DNA of 64,000 nt, taken from NCBI GenBank assembly GCA_910587915.1, contig CAJUOB010000005.1:62001-126000 (forward strand), in the 5' to 3' direction. The notes below the pieces were generated by a model. The model was not told the origin of the DNA. It saw only the letters and a list, made by a program, of their open reading frames with translations, and did not search any database. Made by a program: the position numbers and the translations under genes. Below are positions 41,258 to 50,127 of this stretch, piece by piece; positions within the stretch are counted from its first letter, which is position 1, and every line of letters begins with the position of its first letter. This DNA is from an uncultured Muribaculaceae bacterium. GTDB taxonomy: Bacteria > Bacteroidota > Bacteroidia > Bacteroidales > Muribaculaceae.

Positions 41258-42739
41258 ATGGCTATAGAACTCAAAAATCTAACAAAACGTAGCGAGAACT
41301 ACTCGCAGTGGTACAATGAGCTTGTGGTAAAAGCCGACCTCGCCGAGCAGTCGGCAGTCCGCGGCTGCATGGTGATCAAACCCTACGGCTACGCCATCTG
41401 GGAAAAGATGCAGCAGACCCTCGACCGCATGTTCAAGGAAACAGGTGTGCAGAACGCCTACTTTCCCCTCCTGATACCAAAATCGTTCCTCTGCCGTGAA
41501 GCCGAGCATGTGGAAGGCTTCGCCAAGGAATGTGCCGTAGTGACACACTATCGCCTCAAGAACGACCCCGAAGGCCGTGGCGTGGTTGTAGATCCCGAAG
41601 CACGTCTGGAAGAAGAACTCATCATACGCCCCACATCTGAAACCATCATCTGGGGCACATATAAGAACTGGATCCACAGCTGGCGCGATCTACCCGTATT
41701 GTGCAATCAGTGGGCAAATGTCATGCGTTGGGAAATGCGCACAAGAATGTTCCTCCGTACCGCCGAATTCCTCTGGCAGGAAGGACACTGCGCACATGCC
41801 ACCGCCGAAGAGTCGGAAGCTCGTACCGTGCAGATGATAAAACTCTACGCCGAATTCGCCCGCAAATACATGGCCATGCCTGTGACAATCGGTGTGAAAA
41901 CCGCCAACGAGCGTTTCGCCGGCGCACTCAACACCTACACCATCGAGGCTATGATGCAGGACGGCAAGGCTCTCCAGGCCGGAACATCGCACAATCTTGG
42001 CCAGAACTTCGCCAAGGCTTTCGACGTTACTTTCGCCAACAAGGACAACAAGCCCGAATACGTGTGGGCCAACTCCTGGGGCGTATCGACCCGACTTATG
42101 GGCGCACTCATCATGACCCACTCCGACGACAACGGCCTCGTGCTGCCTCCGCATCTGGCACCAATCCAGGTAGTGATCGTCCCTATATACAAAAACGCAG
42201 AGCAGCTCGCCGCCATCACCGAAAAAGTGATGCCGATAGTACAGCGTCTCGGTGAACTCGGGGTTTCGGTGAAATATGATGATGCCGACAATAAACGTCC
42301 CGGCTTCAAATTTGCCGACTATGAGGTGAAGGGCGTTCCCGTACGCCTTGTCATCGGTTCCCGCGACATCGAGAACGGTACGGTAGAAGTGATGCGCCGC
42401 GACACCCTCGAGAAACACACCGCACAACTCGCCGGCATCGCCGACTATGTGGCCTCACTCCTCGAGGAAATACAGACAAACATATACAACAAAGCCCTCG
42501 CTCACCAGCAGAACCAGACTTTCGTATGCGATTCGTACGAAGAGTTCAAGGCCCGCATCGACGACGGAGGTTTCTTCCTGTGCCATTGGGACGGAACCAC
42601 CGAGACCGAAGAACTCATCAAGGCTGAAACCAAGGCCACCATACGCTGCATACCTCTCGACGGTGACGATACCCCGGGCGTATGCATGGTCACAGGCAAG
42701 CCATCGGCTCGCCGCGTGATTATTGCGCGAAACTATTGA
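41258..42739 (+). CDS. proS: Prolyl-tRNA synthetase (short, eukaryote/archaeon-like type)
   Basis: A 493-residue class II synthetase that charges tRNA-Pro. It is the short form without the editing insertion. Motif 2 is in NVMRWEMRTRMFLRTAEFLWQEGHCAHAT and motif 3 in GALIMTHSDDNGLVLPPHLAPIQV; the anticodon-binding domain follows and the protein ends in the family's C-terminal zinc-like domain (GVCMVTGKPSARRVIIARNY). Length fits. It is followed within 2 bases by the GTG start of a glycosyltransferase. Confidence 0.96.
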   Translation: MAIELKNLTKRSENYSQWYNELVVKADLAEQSAVRGCMVIKPYGYAIWEKMQQTLDRMFKETGVQNAYFPLLIPKSFLCREAEHVEGFAKECAVVTHYRLKNDPEGRGVVVDPEARLEEELIIRPTSETIIWGTYKNWIHSWRDLPVLCNQWANVMRWEMRTRMFLRTAEFLWQEGHCAHATAEESEARTVQMIKLYAEFARKYMAMPVTIGVKTANERFAGALNTYTIEAMMQDGKALQAGTSHNLGQNFAKAFDVTFANKDNKPEYVWANSWGVSTRLMGALIMTHSDDNGLVLPPHLAPIQVVIVPIYKNAEQLAAITEKVMPIVQRLGELGVSVKYDDADNKRPGFKFADYEVKGVPVRLVIGSRDIENGTVEVMRRDTLEKHTAQLAGIADYVASLLEEIQTNIYNKALAHQQNQTFVCDSYEEFKARIDDGGFFLCHWDGTTETEELIKAETKATIRCIPLDGDDTPGVCMVTGKPSARRVIIARNY

Positions 42740-42741
42740 TT

Positions 42742-43731
42742 GTGAACATCAATCTAAAGAACAGAGAAGTCGCCGACGGCCGAAAACAACGGCCGACGGT
42801 GGCTTTTGTTGTTCCATGCTACAACGAGCACCTTGTGCTCCGCCAGAGCATGCCAATGGTGCTCGAAGCGCTCAACGAAATGGAAAAAGCCGGAATAGCA
42901 TCGGCCGACAGTTTCGTGCTATGTGTGGACGACGGCAGCTCCGACGACACCTGGCAGATAATCGCAGCCCTGCACCGCGCCAATCCAAAACTAAAAGGCA
43001 TACGTCTGAGCCACAACCGCGGCCAACAGAACGCACTCTTCGCCGGCCTGATGACTGCACGCGACATGGCCGACTGCGCCATCACCATCGACGCCGACCT
43101 ACAGGACTCCCTCGAGGCCGCCGCCGAAATGGTAGTGCTATATCGCGAAGGCTACGACATAGTATACGGCGTACGCGCTTCCCGACGCTCCGACTCGTTC
43201 TTCAAAAGGACATCGGCACGCGCATTCTACAAGCTCCAGAACCGCATGGGGCTCGAAACAATCTACGACCATTCCGAATTCCGGCTTATGAGCCATCGCG
43301 CGCTCGACATCCTCTCCGAATATCCCGAGCGAAACCTTTATCTGCGCGGAATCATGCCGGCAATCGGTCTGCGGCATACCACAGTAAGCTACGACAGATC
43401 TCCACGCCTGGCAGGCGAGACAAAATACAGCTTCATGAAGCTCGTTTCGCTCTCGGTCGACGCCATCACTTCTTTTTCGGCCCGACCGATGCGACTCATC
43501 TTCATCATAGGGCTTATTCTGCTGGTTGCCGACATAGGCGTAGCTGCCTGGGTATTGATGTCGCATTTCGACGGCCGCGCCATGTCGGGCTGGTCATCGC
43601 TTATGCTGTCGGTATGGTTCCTCGGCAGCCTCATACTCATATCGCTCGGAATAATAGGTGAATACATCGGTAAAATCTTCAACGAAGTGAAACGTCGTCC
43701 CCGCTACTCCGTCCAGGACTCCCTGATGTGA
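42742..43731 (+). CDS. GT2 glycosyltransferase of the DPM1/GtrB type
   Basis: A 329-residue inner-membrane enzyme. The GT-A domain has VAFVVPCYNEH, CVDDGSSDDTW and the metal-binding DADLQDS; the second half has an amphipathic segment (RHTTVSYDRSPRLAGETKYSFMKL) and two transmembrane helices (about residues 248-275 and 290-313). Such enzymes load glucose or similar sugars onto undecaprenyl or dolichyl phosphate. The start is the GTG at 42742, two bases after proS; the frame extends upstream only inside proS. The lipid and sugar are inferred from family. Confidence 0.9.
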   Translation: MNINLKNREVADGRKQRPTVAFVVPCYNEHLVLRQSMPMVLEALNEMEKAGIASADSFVLCVDDGSSDDTWQIIAALHRANPKLKGIRLSHNRGQQNALFAGLMTARDMADCAITIDADLQDSLEAAAEMVVLYREGYDIVYGVRASRRSDSFFKRTSARAFYKLQNRMGLETIYDHSEFRLMSHRALDILSEYPERNLYLRGIMPAIGLRHTTVSYDRSPRLAGETKYSFMKLVSLSVDAITSFSARPMRLIFIIGLILLVADIGVAAWVLMSHFDGRAMSGWSSLMLSVWFLGSLILISLGIIGEYIGKIFNEVKRRPRYSVQDSLM

Positions 43732-43752
43732 CCCAAAATCTAACCTTTACCA

Positions 43753-44025
43753 ATGGACTATAAGACATTCCGCCGACAACTCGCCGAAAAACTCGGCCGA
43801 AAAACCACCGATATCGACGCCTTGGTCGAAGGCCTGTCGATGGTTCTGCGTCATTCGTGTGGCGAGCTCGACAGCGTCGCGATCCCGACCTTCGGCACTT
43901 TCGCCCCCAAAAAACATCCCGAAACAATAGTCAACGATCTCACCACCGGCAAGCGCATGCTCATTCCGCCGGAAATAACCGTTGAATTCCGACCCGGTGC
44001 AATGCTAACAAAACGAATGAGATGA
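43753..44025 (+). CDS. HU-like DNA-binding protein
   Basis: A 90-residue protein of the HU/IHF fold: the helical N-terminus (YKTFRRQLAEKLGRKTTDIDALVEGLSMVLRHSC), then VAIPTFGTFAPKKHPETIVND and the DNA-contacting arm region (TGKRMLIPPEITVEFRPGAMLTKRM). It is diverged from housekeeping HU and matches the HU-like proteins Bacteroidetes encode in pairs. It overlaps the next gene, itself HU-like, by 4 bases, so the two products may form a heterodimer. Confidence 0.87.
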   Translation: MDYKTFRRQLAEKLGRKTTDIDALVEGLSMVLRHSCGELDSVAIPTFGTFAPKKHPETIVNDLTTGKRMLIPPEITVEFRPGAMLTKRMR

Positions 44026-45239
44026 ACAATATCATAAATCTTTCGCAATTAATCACACGCCTTTCGCGTATCACCGACACCGACCCTAACACTGCCCGGC
44101 ATTTTCTCCGGGTGTTCTTTGCGTCGATCGAAGATGCCCTTGCCCAAGGTGAGGCTGTCGAAATAAAGGGCATCGGAACATTCCGCCGCTGCGACGACCC
44201 GGCAGTCGGCATTCCAGGTACTGTAGCCTTCGCACCAAGCGAAGATTTCGCCGGTGAAATCAACCGCCCCTTCGCTGTATTCGAGCCGGTGGAGCTTGCC
44301 GACGACCTCGAGCCATCCGATCTCGAGCCCGAACCAACTGAAGAGCCATCTGCCATCGACGACAAGCCATCTGAAGCAGAGGTTGTCGCTGCAGAGCCCA
44401 TAGCAGAACCCGCTTCCGCAACAGAAGTCATAGCCGTACCCGAAGCGATTGAAGCAACGGTGGAAGTACCCATGCAAGAGGAAACGCACACAACAGTTCC
44501 CCCGCAAGCAGAAGAAGAGCATAAAACCCCGTGGGAAATCTATGGCAAAGACCCATTCAAAGGCGAAGAGAGCTACGAAAAGACACCGGAAACTCCCACC
44601 GAGATTACTGTTGAGATACCCGAGACAGATATCGACGGAGATCCGCAACTCCAGGAGACTCCATCAGCCGACTTCGAAGAGCCGGAAGAGCCTGAAATTC
44701 ATCGGGCAAAAAGCCGCTCATGGATATGGATCGCCGCCGCAATTATAGCAGTTGCCGGAATCGGCGGTTATATCGCAGCAGTCCTTGCCACACCCATGCC
44801 TAAGTATGGAGAGGATGAAGACATAGTGATCGAAGAAGTGGATGACACTCCCGAAGCAACCGGAGATCTGACAGAGCCTACACCGGTCGAAACGCCTGCC
44901 ACCACATCGCAAAACACAGTCAATCCCGCGGTAGAGCCAACTGCAACCACACCTGCACCGGCAGCTACCGAACCTGCGACGTCCAAAAAAGAGCCCGTAT
45001 ACGACACCGTATCATCAACGCGATACCTTGCTAAAATGGCACGCGAGTACTATGGTCGAAGCGCATATTGGGTCTTCATATACGAAGCGAATGCCGACAA
45101 ACTGGGCGACCCCAACAAAGTCGCACCGGGAACACGTGTCCTCATTCCCGACAAGAGCGAGCTCCCGGGAGAGACCGATAAGGAAAGACTTGCCATCGCC
45201 GAAAAGAAATCGAAAGAAATACAGTCGAAATACAAATGA
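44022..45239 (+). CDS. HU-like/transmembrane/LysM-like membrane protein
   Basis: A 405-residue protein with an unusual layout. Residues 1-90 are an HU-like fold (NLSQLITRLSRITDTDPNTARHFLRVF, EAVEIKGIGTFRR). Residues 92-230 are an acidic, low-complexity Pro/Glu linker. One transmembrane helix spans 234-256. After a Thr/Pro-rich stretch, residues 327-376 form a LysM-like unit (TRYLAKMAREYYGRSAYWVFIYEANADKL, VAPGTRVLIPD). The basic RAKSR before the helix places the HU end in the cytoplasm and the LysM end in the periplasm. It could tether DNA, or a partner HU-like protein, to the cell wall. The upstream HU-like gene is translationally coupled. Confidence 0.88.
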   Translation: MNNIINLSQLITRLSRITDTDPNTARHFLRVFFASIEDALAQGEAVEIKGIGTFRRCDDPAVGIPGTVAFAPSEDFAGEINRPFAVFEPVELADDLEPSDLEPEPTEEPSAIDDKPSEAEVVAAEPIAEPASATEVIAVPEAIEATVEVPMQEETHTTVPPQAEEEHKTPWEIYGKDPFKGEESYEKTPETPTEITVEIPETDIDGDPQLQETPSADFEEPEEPEIHRAKSRSWIWIAAAIIAVAGIGGYIAAVLATPMPKYGEDEDIVIEEVDDTPEATGDLTEPTPVETPATTSQNTVNPAVEPTATTPAPAATEPATSKKEPVYDTVSSTRYLAKMAREYYGRSAYWVFIYEANADKLGDPNKVAPGTRVLIPDKSELPGETDKERLAIAEKKSKEIQSKYK

Positions 45240-45534
45240 AACCTTTCGAAGTAAGCACTTTCGGTTGTCATAACTTAGCAAAATGCAATATATATAATAT
45301 ATAACATGGTTGTATATTTATGTTATAAAACATAATGCTACAGCATATATGTCATTTAGCTAAATTTAACTTTTTAAATATCTTTTATCCCAACCAACTT
45401 CAATCAATGATAATAAAAGCAATTTATCGCTTATGGAGTATTTAACTCAATTAAACATAATCCCTGCTTTAAATCATTGACACCACCATCCACAAGGACT
45501 CTTTTGGAAATTTTGCAGATTTGAAAAAGAGAGC
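45240..45534 (+). other. AT-rich gene-free region
   Basis: About 300 bases of very AT-rich sequence with short A and T runs and alternating TA at 45290-45305. No open frame of note, no clear terminator for the gene ending at 45239, and no recognised element until the promoter at 45512-45542. Confidence 0.6.
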
Positions 45535-45542
45535 TACCTTTG
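45512..45542 (+). promoter_or_regulatory. Promoter of a short non-coding unit
   Basis: TTTG at 45512-45515, a 19-base spacer and TACCTTTG at 45535-45542. The next strong terminator is only about 100 bases downstream, ahead of the separate promoter region of the GH31 gene. Confidence 0.75.
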
Positions 45543-45548
45543 CATCGG

Positions 45549-45676
45549 AAATGATACGACAAGCATTGAGCAATGCTTTTTCATATTAAACAAATCTGGA
45601 ATAGACATATAATCTAACATTAAGTACTATGTGTAAGAAAAGCAAGGGCTGTCCGTGAGGATAGCCCTTGTTTCTT
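45549..45676 (+). ncRNA. Candidate small RNA or leader-peptide unit before GH31
   Basis: From the predicted start near 45549 the transcript would run about 125 bases to the terminator at 45643-45676. It holds an early hairpin (45561-45567 with 45572-45578) followed by a T run, which could itself stop transcription, and a 9-codon frame at 45629-45658 (MCKKSKGCP) whose stop codon lies exactly in the loop of the final hairpin. The GH31 gene has its own TAATTTTG box at 45754-45761, so this looks like an independent small RNA or an attenuator. Confidence 0.5.
45643..45676 (+). terminator. GTGA-loop terminator
   Basis: A 12-base stem with one mismatch (45643-45654 with 45659-45670), loop GTGA, then a T-rich tail. 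Confidence 0.85.
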
Positions 45677-45794
45677 GCATTATATACTCACAATAGCCAC
45701 CAAATTGGCAGGAATGGAAACATCCACGCATGGTTCGTTTCGAAAAGATTACGTAATTTTGCAGAAACAGCGTCAATGTAGGCGCAAATGATAC

Positions 45795-48095
45795 ATGAAA
45801 AGCATGAAAACACTTCTGACCGCAAGTTTGCTCTCCCTCTCTGTAGTAATGGCAGCGGCCGAGAACCCTGTGGCACCGCAGAGTGCAACAGTAACAGCCG
45901 GCAACGCCCGTTTCACCGTCCTTACGCCCGAAATGATACGAGTGGAATATAGCCCCGCCGGAAAGTTCGAGGACAATGCCACATTCGCCATCATCAATCG
46001 CGAGCTGCCCGTACCACAGTTCAAGACAACCGATGACGGCACCACACTAACCATTACAACCGACAACCTCAACCTGCGCTATGTAAAAGGTACCGATCCG
46101 CGCACCAACCCAGCATCGGCCGACAACCTAAGCATAACGATGGAGTTGAATGGAAATCCTGTGACATGGTATCCCGGCCTGGACGACCCGCAGAATCTAC
46201 GTGGAACATACCGCACCCTCGACCGCAACAACGCCGATGAGTACCGCGACAGGCTCGAACAAGGTGTAATCTCCCGTTCCGGATGGGCGGTAATCGACGA
46301 TTCTCCCGCCGCGACACGCGCCGACGGAAGCCGCTCTCTGGCTTTTGTCAAAGACCCTGACGGCATCGACTGGGTCGCACCGAGAGCCGACGAAGATGCC
46401 CTCGATATCTATTTCATGGGCTATGGCCACGACTATAAGAAAGCCATATATGACTTTACACGCATCGCAGGCAAGATACCCCTGCCGCCCGACTACGTGC
46501 TCGGCTATTGGTACAGCAAATACGACAACTATACAGCCGACGACTTCCGCAACATCATCAAGTCGATGGCCGACAACGACATAAACGCCGATGTACTTAT
46601 ACTCGACATGGACTGGCACTGGAACGGCGAGAAAGAAGTATCGGGTGGTCGTGGCGGATGGACCGGCTGGAGCTGGAATACAAATCTCATACCCGACCCC
46701 GACGGCCTACTGAACGACATCCATAAATCCGGACTCCGCGCCGCCCTCAATCTGCACCCCGCCGATGGTGTCGACTCTTCCGAGGATCAATACACCGCCG
46801 TTTGCGCCGATCTCAACATCGATCCGGCAACCGGAAAACGCATACCATGGCAACTCGAAGACAAGGCCTTCAAGAAAGCATTCTTCAAAAATATAATCCG
46901 CCCTCTCGAACGCCAGGGTGTAGACTTCTGGTGGCTCGATTGGCAGCAGAAGCTCACCAATGACAGCATCGACGGACTCGGCCAGACATTCTGGTGCAAC
47001 CATGTATTCTTCAACGACATGAAGCAGGCCCGTCCCGACCGTCGCCCCGTCATATTCCATCGTTGGGGCGGTCTTGGCAGCCACCGTTATCAGATCGGGT
47101 TTTCCGGTGACACCTTCATCACATTCCCGACTCTTGCCTTCGAGCCTTATTTCACTTCTACCGCATCGAATGTGGGCTATGCCTACTGGGGACACGACCT
47201 CGGCGGCCATATGATCGAAGGCCGAGGAGACCCCAATGATGCAGAGCTACTTCTCCGCTGGATGCAATTCGGCGTATTCACACCCATATTCCGTACTCAC
47301 GCCACCAAAGACCCTCTGATAGAACGCCGCATATGGACCTACGACAATTTCGATGACCTCAACGCCACTGTCAAGCTCCGCTATGCCATATTCCCCTATC
47401 TGTACACAATGGCACGCAAGACCTACGATACCGGCATAGGCATGGTGCGTCCCATGTACTACGAATATCCCGAGCTCGACGAGGCTTACGCCCGCGAAGG
47501 CCAGTACTATTTTGGCGACGATATCATTGTATCGCCTGTAGTCACCCCCGCCACAGACGGCATCAGCCGTCAGGAGGTATGGCTTCCCGATGGCGCATGG
47601 TGGTCGCCTGCTCACGCACAGCTCCTCAAGGGCAACGCCGTGCACACACTCGACTACACCCTTCAGCAGATTCCTTATTTCATGAGACAAGGCTCAATCA
47701 TAGTGAATAATCCCCCCGAAGTCAAGAAAGTAACCGAGCGTCCCGGACGTCTCATTCTTAATGTCATCGGAGGCGCCGACGGAAAGGGTCAGCTCTACGA
47801 AGACTCCGGCGACAGCAACGACTACGCCACCGTATATGCCACCACCGACTTCACTCAGACAGTGAAAGGCCGCAAAACCACCGTCAAGATAGCACCGCGC
47901 GAGGGTTCATATCCAGGCATGCCCACCCAACGCGCCTACGAACTGCGCTATTTCGGCCCGAAAGTAAACAAAGCCGCAGTCAACGGCAAAAAAGCCACCG
48001 TTTCATACGATCCGGCCACCGCTTGCTCCACTATCGCAATCCCAACTCTTCCCTGCGATAAAGCGATAACCGTCGATCTCGAAAACGCCAAATAA
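45795..48095 (+). CDS. GH31 alpha-glycosidase (secreted)
   Basis: A 766-residue enzyme with a signal peptide ending VMAAAE. GH31 features: N-terminal beta domain, the barrel segment PPDYVLGYWYSKYDNYTADDFRNIIKSM, the nucleophile Asp in DFWWLDWQQ and the later YWGHDLGGHM and WMQFGVFTPIFRTHATKDP. Family members cut alpha-glucose, alpha-xylose or alpha-galactose ends, or act on sulfoquinovosides; the WLDW context fits Bacteroidetes alpha-glucosidase-like members. Starts at 45795, with an alternative ATG three codons later. It stands alone between terminators. Confidence 0.93.
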   Translation: MKSMKTLLTASLLSLSVVMAAAENPVAPQSATVTAGNARFTVLTPEMIRVEYSPAGKFEDNATFAIINRELPVPQFKTTDDGTTLTITTDNLNLRYVKGTDPRTNPASADNLSITMELNGNPVTWYPGLDDPQNLRGTYRTLDRNNADEYRDRLEQGVISRSGWAVIDDSPAATRADGSRSLAFVKDPDGIDWVAPRADEDALDIYFMGYGHDYKKAIYDFTRIAGKIPLPPDYVLGYWYSKYDNYTADDFRNIIKSMADNDINADVLILDMDWHWNGEKEVSGGRGGWTGWSWNTNLIPDPDGLLNDIHKSGLRAALNLHPADGVDSSEDQYTAVCADLNIDPATGKRIPWQLEDKAFKKAFFKNIIRPLERQGVDFWWLDWQQKLTNDSIDGLGQTFWCNHVFFNDMKQARPDRRPVIFHRWGGLGSHRYQIGFSGDTFITFPTLAFEPYFTSTASNVGYAYWGHDLGGHMIEGRGDPNDAELLLRWMQFGVFTPIFRTHATKDPLIERRIWTYDNFDDLNATVKLRYAIFPYLYTMARKTYDTGIGMVRPMYYEYPELDEAYAREGQYYFGDDIIVSPVVTPATDGISRQEVWLPDGAWWSPAHAQLLKGNAVHTLDYTLQQIPYFMRQGSIIVNNPPEVKKVTERPGRLILNVIGGADGKGQLYEDSGDSNDYATVYATTDFTQTVKGRKTTVKIAPREGSYPGMPTQRAYELRYFGPKVNKAAVNGKKATVSYDPATACSTIAIPTLPCDKAITVDLENAK

Positions 48096-48119
48096 GCCTA
48101 TCGGCATACGGTAAAATCG

Positions 48120-48155
48120 GCCCCCGCGAAACCCTATGGTTTCCGGGGGCTTTTA
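48120..48155 (+). terminator. Terminator after GH31
   Basis: A GC-rich stem of about 13 pairs with a small bulge (from 48120 to about 48150), a 4-base loop and a T-rich tail, 25 bases after the stop codon. Confidence 0.88.
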
Positions 48156-48235
48156 TTTAATATACACTATTGCGAAGTTATCAACAGCTCGAACGTTTTT
48201 TTGCCTTAACACACTGCATTTAGGGATTTTCGCAG

Positions 48236-48243
48236 TATTTTTG
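48236..48243 (+). promoter_or_regulatory. -7 box of mutL, very close to its start codon
   Basis: TATTTTTG at 48236-48243 with only six bases before the ATG at 48250, the same spacing as for the fusion gene at 24858. No convincing -33 element is seen. If used, the mRNA is leaderless or nearly so. Confidence 0.5.
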
Positions 48244-48249
48244 CAGTCT

Positions 48250-50127
48250 ATGAACAGCGATATCATACGTTTACTGCCCGACTCGGTGGCCAACCAGATT
48301 GCCGCCGGCGAAGTGATACAGCGACCCGCGTCGGTCATCAAGGAACTTGTCGAGAACGCCGTCGACGCAGGTGCCACGGCCATCACCATCGTTATAAAAG
48401 ATGCCGGCCGCACTCTCATACAGGTAATCGACAATGGAGCAGGCATGTCGCCCACCGATGCGCGCATGGCATTCGAGCGGCACGCCACAAGCAAGATATC
48501 TTCGGCCGAAGACCTCTACAGCCTTCACACCATGGGATTTCGTGGCGAGGCGCTCCCATCTATAGCGGCAGTCGCACAGATCGACCTACGCACAATGCGC
48601 GAAGGCGATACCGTCGGCACACGCCTGATGATATCGGAGTCACGCTTCGAAGGTCAGGAACCGGTATCGTGCGTGCCCGGAACCAACATGAGCGTAAAGA
48701 ATCTGTTTTTCCACATGCCCGCACGCCGCAAATTCCTCAAGAAAGACAGCGTGGAACTCGGGCACATCATGCGCGAATTCGAACGCCTGGCCTTGGTCAA
48801 CACCGGCATAGACTTCACCCTCATCCACAACGATGTGACCCTTCACCAATTCATGAAGGGCACTTTCAAGCAACGGATCGGCGCACTTTTCGGCAAAAAC
48901 ACCGAGGGACAGATAGCTGAAATCAACACAGAGACATCGTTGGTGAAGATAACCGGATTTGTTGGAATGCCTCGTTTTGCTAAAAAACGTGGTTTCGCAC
49001 AGTTCTTTTTTGTCAACGGACGAAACATGCGGCATCCCGCCTTCCATCGTGCGCTCATGAACACCTACGAGCCGCTTGTGGCACCCCAGTCGCAACCATC
49101 GTACTTCATAAACTTTGAGGTAGATCCTTCTACCATCGATGTGAACATACACCCACAGAAGCACGAAATCAAATTCGAGCACGAGCAAGCCATAATGCAG
49201 ATACTCCTGGCGGCTGTCCGCGAAACGCTTGGCAAGACCCAGGCGGCCGGTGCGCTCGACTTTGACGCTGAAGAAGCCCCGGATATTCCTATTTTCGACC
49301 CGTCGGCCGAAGCTCCTATGCCCGACGAAATGGCCGATGAAACATTCAATCCATTCCGCCCGGCATCCGACAATCCCATACGGGAAAGTTCTCCCCGTAC
49401 CTGGACTCCCAGCCCGGCACCGGCCACCGATTGGGAAGCACTCTACTCCAACTTCACAAAAAAACGCGACGACGCCTTTGCTGAAATTCCGGCAGAAGAC
49501 ATCCCCGAGGAACATCCCTCGAAGCTTTTCACCGAAGAACCGGCTACAGAAGACAGCGGCATACGGCCTACCGCCTGCTTCCAACTGCACGACGGCTACA
49601 TAGTCACACCATCGAAATCCGGCATCATGGTAATCTCGCAGCACCGGGCGCACGTACGAATTCTATACGACCGCTTTATGCGGCAAATGGAGGGCGGCCC
49701 GGTACCTTCACAGCAACTTATTTTCGGAGAAGACTTCGAACTATCCCCGTCGGCATCGGCCCTTCTCGAACAGGCTACCGACATTCTCACCGAAGCGGGA
49801 TTCTCCACATCGCGCAATGGAGACAACCGCTGGACATTGACATCCGTGCCGGCTGCACTTTCCGGGGGAAAAGCCGTCGAAGCACTGATGAGCATACTCG
49901 ACGACGTTTCGGCCGACATACTTGTCGATCCGACAGCGTTCCGGAGCCCCGTTGCTCTCGCCATGGCGCACAGCGCAGCCATTTCCGGCTCCCAGCCTCT
50001 CACACCGGCCGAAATGGAAAGCATCATCGCCGACCTCTTCCGCAGTGCCGAACCGTCGTTCACCCCCGACGGACTTGCAGTGATGACGATTGTGGACTCC
50101 AACGAATTAGCATCCCGCCTCCAATGA
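48250..50127 (+). CDS. mutL: DNA mismatch repair protein MutL
   Basis: A 625-residue ATPase that links mismatch recognition by MutS to downstream repair. The GHKL ATPase start is textbook: IIRLLPDSVANQIAAGEVIQRPASVIKELVENAVDAGA, DNGAGM, ATSKI and GFRGEALPSIAAV. A linker at about 340-450 is acidic and Pro-rich, and the dimerisation domain holds QHRAHVRILYDRF. The DQHA(x)2E(x)4E endonuclease motif is not intact (SQHRAHVRILYDR), so nicking activity is doubtful. The ATG at 48250 starts the conserved domain. Coupled to a DUF6377 regulator by a 4-base overlap. Confidence 0.96.
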   Translation: MNSDIIRLLPDSVANQIAAGEVIQRPASVIKELVENAVDAGATAITIVIKDAGRTLIQVIDNGAGMSPTDARMAFERHATSKISSAEDLYSLHTMGFRGEALPSIAAVAQIDLRTMREGDTVGTRLMISESRFEGQEPVSCVPGTNMSVKNLFFHMPARRKFLKKDSVELGHIMREFERLALVNTGIDFTLIHNDVTLHQFMKGTFKQRIGALFGKNTEGQIAEINTETSLVKITGFVGMPRFAKKRGFAQFFFVNGRNMRHPAFHRALMNTYEPLVAPQSQPSYFINFEVDPSTIDVNIHPQKHEIKFEHEQAIMQILLAAVRETLGKTQAAGALDFDAEEAPDIPIFDPSAEAPMPDEMADETFNPFRPASDNPIRESSPRTWTPSPAPATDWEALYSNFTKKRDDAFAEIPAEDIPEEHPSKLFTEEPATEDSGIRPTACFQLHDGYIVTPSKSGIMVISQHRAHVRILYDRFMRQMEGGPVPSQQLIFGEDFELSPSASALLEQATDILTEAGFSTSRNGDNRWTLTSVPAALSGGKAVEALMSILDDVSADILVDPTAFRSPVALAMAHSAAISGSQPLTPAEMESIIADLFRSAEPSFTPDGLAVMTIVDSNELASRLQ

